Below, piece by piece: positions 57,630 through 64,000 of a stretch of DNA of 64,000 bases. Both the position numbers and the translations under genes were made by a program. The notes under the pieces were generated by a model. It saw nothing but the letters and a program-made list of their open reading frames with translations. It had not been told where the DNA came from and made no database searches. The DNA lies in NCBI GenBank assembly GCA_020310875.1, contig CM035406.1, positions 226,834,942 to 226,898,941 of the forward strand. Direction: 5' to 3'. The stretch comes from Ceratopteris richardii. Its lineage: Eukaryota; Streptophyta; Polypodiopsida; Polypodiales; Pteridaceae. The first letter of the stretch is position 1. Each line of letters begins with the position of its first letter.

Positions 57630-58325
57630 ATCTTCACATGGGATCAGATGGGATCTCCATGTACACCTCGGGGAGCTTATGAACATGATGACTCCAAGAT
57701 ATATCGTAGATGTGATGGAGCTCCATTCATGGATGTAATCGGAAAGTCCATGCATCAACGCATTCGATAGCTTTCCTTCATACAACTTGGACATTTTGTC
57801 ATGTTAAAATGGAGCAAACAGGATAAAGATTCCAAAAATTATATCATACAGTCCATATATGAAGAGTATGACCAGCACATGGGCATCCTATTGTGAGCTC
57901 AGAGTGGATTCAATACATGACACGCATCGGCAGTCCGAGGCTCGTGATGCTTTCAGAGCAGGCTTACTGAAGCCTGTATGGTTAGATGTTGAGGAGTGGG
58001 AATCGATTCACGATGAGCAGCAACATACTCCTGACCGATATCATCAACAGCGAGATGCAACAGCCACACGTTTAGATACGGCTAGAACATCACATTTGGG
58101 TAGTGGTGGATATGACAATATGCGTTACCAATTTGTAAGTATCATTTTAATTATTGAATTTGTTTGTGTTAAGCACATCATGTATGTTCATCTAACATTT
58201 TGCATATTTATTATAGGAGTTGGCAGTGGGTCGTCCCTCGACGTGAACCGAAGAGGCTTATGGATATCGTCATGGATTGGTTGCACAGTTGCACGACTTA
58301 GAGGGACACGGTGCCATCATTTCAT
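57630..58325 (+). pseudogene. Transposase exons of CACTA-like copy 2, broken
   Basis: Aligns with 39486-40227. The intron (58135-58216) is conserved with gtaagt and tttattatag. The first exon has several stops and a frame change near 57880. In the second exon the CGA of PPTRTE became TGA. The 57859-58347 frame is the remaining readable part (DVEEWESIHDEQQ, HLGSGGYDNMRYQF). Confidence 0.8.
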
Positions 58326-58980
58326 GGGAGAATCTATGATGAGGTAAACTTATAGCTTAGTTTGGTATGTTTAGTTGTTGTTTATATATATCATATCAAT
58401 TTGTCTATTTTTACTTATATGTTTTGTGCAGGATTGTAGGTGTAAAGGTTTTGATTCCCTTGAGCATATGTATGGTAGTGCTTTGCCACAATTTTGTATT
58501 ACACTCATCTATGGCAATGATGCACCATAATTTTGTATTCGGTTCCTATATGGAAGTGCTTCGCCACATTTTGTATTTGGCTCATATATGGCAGTGGTTT
58601 GCCACACTCTTGTACATGCTTCATTTATGGAATATATACCTTTATTGTACATAATTCATGGTTCATTCTGCTCATCTCTTTTGTGTTTGACAGTATTTTG
58701 CTATATGAAATCATGTTTTGGTTGCCATGATAGTACACATCACATGTACTTGGTTTTCTTTGGGTAGAGTGTATTGTCTTTTGTTGCACAACATCATGGT
58801 CATGTTGCTATAGCAAGAGACAACACACTTTGCCCAAAAAAATTCTCCACATATGATCGTCAGTATACCCATCAGTATTCCCAACAGGACATCGGTATAC
58901 GCGACGGTACGGCCAGCAAGTCACTGGCATAGGCATCGGTATGAGTGTCGATATTACCAACGCTCATATCCCATGCCCAT

Positions 58981-59028
58981 ACCGATGCTTATACCGATGC
59001 TTATACCGATGCTTATACCGATGCCTAT
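58981..59028. repeat. 12-bp subterminal tandem repeat
   Basis: Four direct copies of accgatgcttat with one variant. Short subterminal repeats of this kind are transposase-binding sites in CACTA elements. Confidence 0.85.
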
Positions 59029-59312
59029 ACTAGCACTTTGCTACTGATGAGTATACCCACCCATACACCAACATCAGGGCAAAAATGCGCCCGTTCAATT
59101 TCCTCGGTATGTGCCTTGGTATATATATAAAATTAATATCATTCTGAAATATGTATCCATTATGTGAGGAGTCTGAGGAGTTGTGAAATCTCCCTTGACC
59201 TCGCATACATTGAGCAATTTATATGAACTCGTTGTCATCAACTATGATAGACAAATTTACAATGCAAAACGAGAATCGCAACTGTGATGTAATATATTCC
59301 GATTTTTTGTAG

Positions 59313-61790
59313 AGACTTTTATATGTCTCCTTTATTGATGATTGTAGCAGATGGACTATCCTATTCTTTATGAAACACAAAGATGAAGTTTTTTCATGTT
59401 TCAAAAGATATTTGGCTCTTGTGGAGAATCAAACAGGTAAATCACTAAAAAAGTTAAGGTCAGATGGAGGGGGAGAATACTTCTCCCATGAGTTTGATTC
59501 TTTTCTTCAAGAAAGAGGAATCAAAAGAGAGGTAACTACAAGGTGCACTCCTGAGCAAAATGGAGTGGCTGAAAGGAGGAATAGGACAATTGTTGAAGCT
59601 GCAAGGTCCATGTTAAATGAAAAGCATTTGCCTAATTATCTATGGGTTGAGGTTGTATCTACAACCACTTACTTGATTAACAGGTTGCCTTCAAAATCCC
59701 TTGATGGGATGACTCCATATGAGGCTTGGAATGGAAGAAGTCCAAGCTTAGATCATTGTAAAATTTTTGGATGTATTGCTTTTGCTCATGTTCTTTCACA
59801 TGTTAGAGGCAAGATGGATCCAAAGGCAGAAAGGTGTGTATTTATTGGATATGACAACAATCAAAAGGGTTACAGGTTATACAACCCTACCAACAAAGGA
59901 TTCTTGGTAAGCAAAGATTTAGTTTTTGATGAAAACAATTCATGGTATGAAGATTCATGCAGGAAGGTCAATTTACCATATGATCTTGAAGAATATTTTC
60001 CAAATCTTGGTAGAGAACAACCAAAGATTGAAGAACAAGACACCTCGGAGGATGATGAAGAATCTCATATGGAAAAGATCAAAGCATGGAAGTCTAAAGG
60101 TAAAGCAAAATTGCAGGAACTTGGACATGAGGCAGAATCATCACATCATGGCATAAGAAGATCTATGAGGGAAAAGAAAAAACCAGAAAGGTATGGGTTT
60201 GACACCTCATTAGTAACTAAACATTCTATCTACATAGCACTGGACATAAACCAAGAGGAACCATCATCATTTGAAGAGGCCAAAGCAAAAACAGAATGGA
60301 AGCATGCGATGAAGGAAGCGATTGAAGCACTTGAGGAAAACAACACTTGGGATTTGGTGCCCAAGACTTCATCCATGAAGGTAATAGGCTCAAGATGGGT
60401 CTATAAACTCAAGAAGGATTTTGATGGTTCCATTAACAGGTATAAGGCAAGGCTTGTAGCAAAACGCTTTGCACAAACTCAGGGAATTGATTATGAGGAG
60501 ACCTTCTCTCCTATGGCAAAGATGCCTACTATTAGGGTTTTGCTTAGTATTGCCTCTTCCAAGGATTGGAAGATACTTCAACTAGATGTAAAGAATGCAT
60601 TCTTGAATGTTTGGATAACAGAAGAGGTATATATGGCACGACCACCTGGTTTTGAGAATCAAGTTTATCCTGATTATGTGTGTAAACTTAACAAAGCATT
60701 GTACATTCTCAAGCAAGCTCCAAGAGCTTGGAATTTCAGGCTTGTTTCATTCTTGCAGGACAAAGGCTTTCAACCAAGCAAGGCAGATCCTTCACTCTTT
60801 ATTAAAAAGAGTAATTTTGAGATCATCTACCTATGTGGATATGTAGATGACATTATATTGACAGGAAATGATGCAGATGGTATGAAGAAGATCAAAGATC
60901 AGATGAGAGAAGAGTTCAAGATAAGTGATTTGGGTTCACTTACCTACTTCCTAGGTTTGGAAGTTGTCTACAAAGATCATGGTTTGTTTCTCACTCAAAG
61001 AAAGTACATTCAGGACATGTTGGCAAAATTCAAGATGCAAGATTGTAAGATTTTAGGTACTCCAATGGAGGTCAATCACAAATTGAGCTCACATGAGGGT
61101 GAACTCATAGAGGACATCACATCATATCAAAGTCTAGTGGGTAGTCTCAACTATGCCACATTGACAAGAGTAGATATATGTTACAGTGTGAGTGTGCTAA
61201 GTCAATTTATGCACACACCAATAAAACCACATATGGATGCTACCAAAAGGATTCTCAAGTATCTCAAAGGAACCATAAATGAAGGGCTTTATTATCCTTA
61301 TGTATCTGATTTAGGTTTGAATCTATTTTCTGATGCAGATTGGGCTGGCTCCAAGGAAGATAGAAGGAGCACTTCAGGTTATCTTACCTTTGCAGGTTCA
61401 AAGCTTATTTCATGGTCATCCAAGAAGCAACCCACAGTTGCTCTCTCTTCTATTGAAGCTGAATACAGAGGTCTTGCCATAGCTACACAAGAAGCTATGT
61501 GGATGAAGACATTATTCAAAGATCTTGGATTGGAGTTTGGAACTCCAACTATTTATGGTGACAATATGAGTTCTATTCATTTGGTTGCTAATCCTATTTT
61601 TCATGCAAGGACTAAAAATATTGAAGTTCATTATCACTATGTACGAGAGAAGGTTCTAAGGAAAGAAATTCAAATATCATATGTGTCCACTCATCAACAA
61701 TGTGCAGATATTCTAACCAAAGCATTGGATGGTACAAAGCTTTGCAAATTCAAGGCTATGATTGGTTTACAGGTAATCTTGGAAGATTGA
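59313..61790 (+). CDS. Ty1/copia pol: integrase, RT, RNase H (5'-truncated)
   Basis: The frame opens after a stop at 59310, with an ATG at 59370 giving 806 codons. The integrase core has FIDDCSRW (59331 on), D32 in SDGGGEY and E68 in NGVAERRN, exactly the D-35-E spacing. A copia-specific linker follows. RVT_2 starts near NNTWDLVPK and has KARLVAKRF, QLDVKNAFL and the catalytic YVDD at residues 491-494. RNase H has DADWAGS, SSIEAEY and GDNMS. Gag, protease and the zinc end of integrase are missing. ALYILKQAPRAW replaces the usual ALYGLKQAPRAW and NVWITEEVYM replaces the more usual NG-type turn. No stop or frameshift, so the copy is young. Confidence 0.92.
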   Translation, partial: RLLYVSFIDDCSRWTILFFMKHKDEVFSCFKRYLALVENQTGKSLKKLRSDGGGEYFSHEFDSFLQERGIKREVTTRCTPEQNGVAERRNRTIVEAARSMLNEKHLPNYLWVEVVSTTTYLINRLPSKSLDGMTPYEAWNGRSPSLDHCKIFGCIAFAHVLSHVRGKMDPKAERCVFIGYDNNQKGYRLYNPTNKGFLVSKDLVFDENNSWYEDSCRKVNLPYDLEEYFPNLGREQPKIEEQDTSEDDEESHMEKIKAWKSKGKAKLQELGHEAESSHHGIRRSMREKKKPERYGFDTSLVTKHSIYIALDINQEEPSSFEEAKAKTEWKHAMKEAIEALEENNTWDLVPKTSSMKVIGSRWVYKLKKDFDGSINRYKARLVAKRFAQTQGIDYEETFSPMAKMPTIRVLLSIASSKDWKILQLDVKNAFLNVWITEEVYMARPPGFENQVYPDYVCKLNKALYILKQAPRAWNFRLVSFLQDKGFQPSKADPSLFIKKSNFEIIYLCGYVDDIILTGNDADGMKKIKDQMREEFKISDLGSLTYFLGLEVVYKDHGLFLTQRKYIQDMLAKFKMQDCKILGTPMEVNHKLSSHEGELIEDITSYQSLVGSLNYATLTRVDICYSVSVLSQFMHTPIKPHMDATKRILKYLKGTINEGLYYPYVSDLGLNLFSDADWAGSKEDRRSTSGYLTFAGSKLISWSSKKQPTVALSSIEAEYRGLAIATQEAMWMKTLFKDLGLEFGTPTIYGDNMSSIHLVANPIFHARTKNIEVHYHYVREKVLRKEIQISYVSTHQQCADILTKALDGTKLCKFKAMIGLQVILED

Positions 61791-61810
61791 AGACCTCAAG
61801 CATGCTTGGC

Positions 61811-61822
61811 TAGAGGGGGAGT
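61811..61822 (+). other. Polypurine tract of copia element
   Basis: tagagggggag follows the pol stop by about 20 bp and directly precedes the LTR start tgttggagc. Confidence 0.8.
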
Positions 61823-62400
61823 TGTTGGAGCAAGTCTATGACAAGCCTAAGTATTGGCTTGAGTCCCACAAAGTCATAGAAGAAGCCTTAAAATGAAGAC
61901 AATGTAAAGTTCACTTGTGAACTACCTCTTCTAACTTTTGAAGACTTTACTTAATGTAAAAGTGAAAGAATCTTAAGTGGTTGAGTCCACTTGATCAAAA
62001 AGGGAAAGAGGAGCCACAAATTCGTGATTTGTGGTAGATAGAGAATCAAATCAATCACTAATTGATTGGAGAGTGATTGAGGGAAGTTAGCCTCCCAAGA
62101 TCAACTATAAATGCATGGCAGTCTTAGTCGTGGTTATGTGAAGACCTCCAAGATCTGAGCTTTATGCCATATCAAGGTATGATTCCAAGGCACACTTATG
62201 TATCAATAAGTCCATTGTATTGTACAATCAATATAGTTTCATTTTCATGATCATTTGAGTTCATATTTCCATGTTCTTGTGAAGTGTACTACTCACTGCC
62301 ATATCTCTGCGTTTTCTCAGTCAGATTGCAGAGATGGTTTCTCTACGCTTGGTGCATCATTTTTAGTGATTTAACTTGTTAAAGTTAGCTCTATAAGTCT
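61823..62400 (+). repeat. Copia 3' LTR (right end uncertain)
   Basis: Starts tgttggagcaagtctatgac. A TATA box tataaat lies at 62106-62112. The sequence after it has LTR-like T-rich composition. No second LTR is in the window, so the end cannot be fixed; about 500-600 bp is a guess. Confidence 0.5.
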
Positions 62401-64000
62401 TCTATATGCTCACCAATTTTCATTTCATTTGCATGTTTCATTCTTAATTTATATTGAGTTGAAGTCAACCCTGTCTGTTCATTTTCACTTCTCTGTTAGG
62501 TACCAGACTTTTTTACTCATCTTTTCAGAGTTATTTCTCAGTGTGTACTTACCCAAATTCAACGATTTAATGCTTGTTGGATTCAGCATACTCTCTAGTA
62601 TAAGCATACAAATTTTCATAATCATTGAATTCTTAAATCTTGAGTTATGTTCATTTTTCTGCTCACTGGTCTCATTACTGTAGCAGCCCGTGAAAATCGA
62701 GATGATATCATCACTTGATAAACATCATTCTCAGTGTGTGGTTCATTATTTTTTATGAGATTACTCTTGAAAGTTAGCGCTTTAAGTTAACTACACTTCC
62801 CCAAGATGAATTAAGCTAATTGCTGTTGTGCTCAGAGAACTATGCAAAACACTGGACAGGTGTATGAATCAAAATAGCAAGTTCTTCACCTCTGAGCTAA
62901 CTCCAACTTATCTGTTTTGATCTATCTTTTTGAGAGTGATCTTCCAAGGTACATAGGGTGTCTAATACATTGATTGGAAAGCTAAAAGGGCCCACCATAT
63001 ACTCTTGGAGTTCATTTGGGTGGTTGTGGAAGGGGAATCAAGTAAGAAGAGAAGAAGAAGAAGATCAAAGTCAAAAACTGCTCAATAAAGAATGAAGATC
63101 ATAAAGTGAAAGAATCACCCTCTGCCCAAATCCCCGCAGGGGCACGTAGCAGGCAACAATGCGAAATAGCCAGGTCCTGAGGAATGGAATTAAAGAACAA
63201 TCAGAACCAGGACATTTCATGGTAAGGACGGACTAGGGCCAGGAATTATCCATGAAGAAGTGCAAGACAATATTTGGCAGGTAATAATCCTTCCGCTGAT
63301 AGCGTGCATTGGCAACAAAATAAACAGGCTCAAAGCAATGCATCATGCACAGAGGAAATGAAAGAAGAATCAAGATCAGGGCCATTGAAACGTAATGCCA
63401 GTCTGACAAACAGGCAAAACTGACCAAGGGATGCATGCGAAAAACAAGTGACAGACAAGAAAGTAAAGCCTGTCAAGGGACGACAGAGACAAAGAGGGGG
63501 AGAGTGTTGCAGAGCAAAGAAGCACAAGAGAGGAGCCCCAAAATTTTCAAATTAAAGAGCATAATTTTTCTTCTTCAAAGTCTTAGGAAATTCCCTCAAG
63601 CCATGTAAATGTACTAGAGGAGTCCTCTAGTTGCATAATCCCAACTGGTTGTAAAATATCCCTTGTAAATTAGTAGGAAATTCACTTTTTAGTAATAAAG
63701 TGCCGGTCTCTTGTGTGAAAGGACCAAATTTAGGGCACATGTATATAAGTCACTTTGTGACTCTTTGTAGGAACTTTTTGCCATTGTGAAGAAGGAGAGC
63801 TCCTGATTTTTGAAATTGCTTCTTTGTTGCAGATTTTCATCTTCTTTGTGATCTTCTATGTGTGTGTAATGCTTGGAATGTGTGTGTAGGACCGTTGTCT
63901 GTCCCTCCCCACTGTTTTTGAGCTACTGTAGTGTGTGTGAGCTTGTAGAACTTGTGGAGTGAGTGTAGGTATTTCTCGCCATTCACTATTTTGGTCATAA
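62401..64000. other. No gene seen, possibly another LTR at right edge
   Basis: No coding frame of note. 63590-63760 has features of an LTR or promoter (cagtaataaag-like signal near 63700, TATA-like tgtatataag at 63739-63748), but no terminal repeat can be matched inside the window. Confidence 0.35.

Larger units (their letters stand above)
54983..59130 (+). mobile_element. CACTA (En/Spm)-like transposon, copy 2
   Basis: Begins CACTACAACATATGAGGGGC. Same order as copy 1: subterminal repeats, CT leader, gtaagt segment, GA-rich tract, long ATGCATAC-type array, two 3' exons, and subterminal repeats. The last conserved block is cggtatgtgccttggtat at 59104-59121, the inverse of ataccaaggggataccg near the 5' end of copy 1. 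The final TAGTG is not recognisable. The coding part is broken. Confidence 0.7.

Noticed and set aside
62401-64000. Host gene at the right edge
   Set aside because: A TATA-like site and AT-rich sequence are present, but no coding frame, splice-site pair or domain is visible before the window ends.

Overview
The window looks like nuclear DNA of a vascular plant with a large, repeat-dominated genome. The grounds are plant-type LINEs with a C-terminal zf-RVT zinc-binding region, Ty1/copia and Ty3/gypsy chromovirus pol genes, CACTA (En/Spm)-like elements, and relics of the plant-specific F-box/PHLOEM PROTEIN 2 (PP2) family. Gene poverty and nesting of transposons recall a fern or gymnosperm, but nothing seen fixes the lineage. 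No rRNA, canonical tRNA, CRISPR array or prokaryotic gene was found.

Layout. 1-8.4 kb: two copies, about 99% identical, of a block holding F-box and PP2 exon relics (minus strand), 6,677 bp apart, with an open frame for a CCHC zinc-knuckle/coiled-coil protein between them. 9.9-10.9 kb: a 5'-truncated LINE with exact target-site duplication (TSD). 11.4-24.5 kb: an old LTR retrotransposon (LTR, primer-binding site, gag relic, polypurine tract, LTR, TSD) whose internal region was invaded by two minus-strand LINEs. 25.2-34.0 kb: three plus-strand LINEs, one with a 1,025-codon open frame inserted inside another. 35.9-36.5 kb: a third copy of the 11.4-kb LTR, broken by a CACTA-like element (36.5-40.8 kb) carrying a 2.4-kb ATGCATAC-type array. 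41-48 and 53.7-53.9 kb: decayed LINE pieces in a tandem segmental duplication of about 2.8 kb, whose second copy is split by a 5.6-kb Ty3/gypsy element (48.1-53.7 kb) with both LTRs but no RT core. 55.0-59.1 kb: a second CACTA-like element with its own array. 59.3-61.8 kb: a 5'-truncated copia pol gene with an uninterrupted 806-codon frame and the start of its 3' LTR.

No pathway or operon is present. The window is mainly a record of transposition: LINE family members share one 3' tail, and TSDs, nesting and duplications give relative ages. The most noteworthy items are the CACTA-like family with long alternating purine-pyrimidine arrays in a presumed intron, the zinc-knuckle/coiled-coil frame, the split F-box/PP2 duplication, and the paired LINE insertion that appears to share one TSD.
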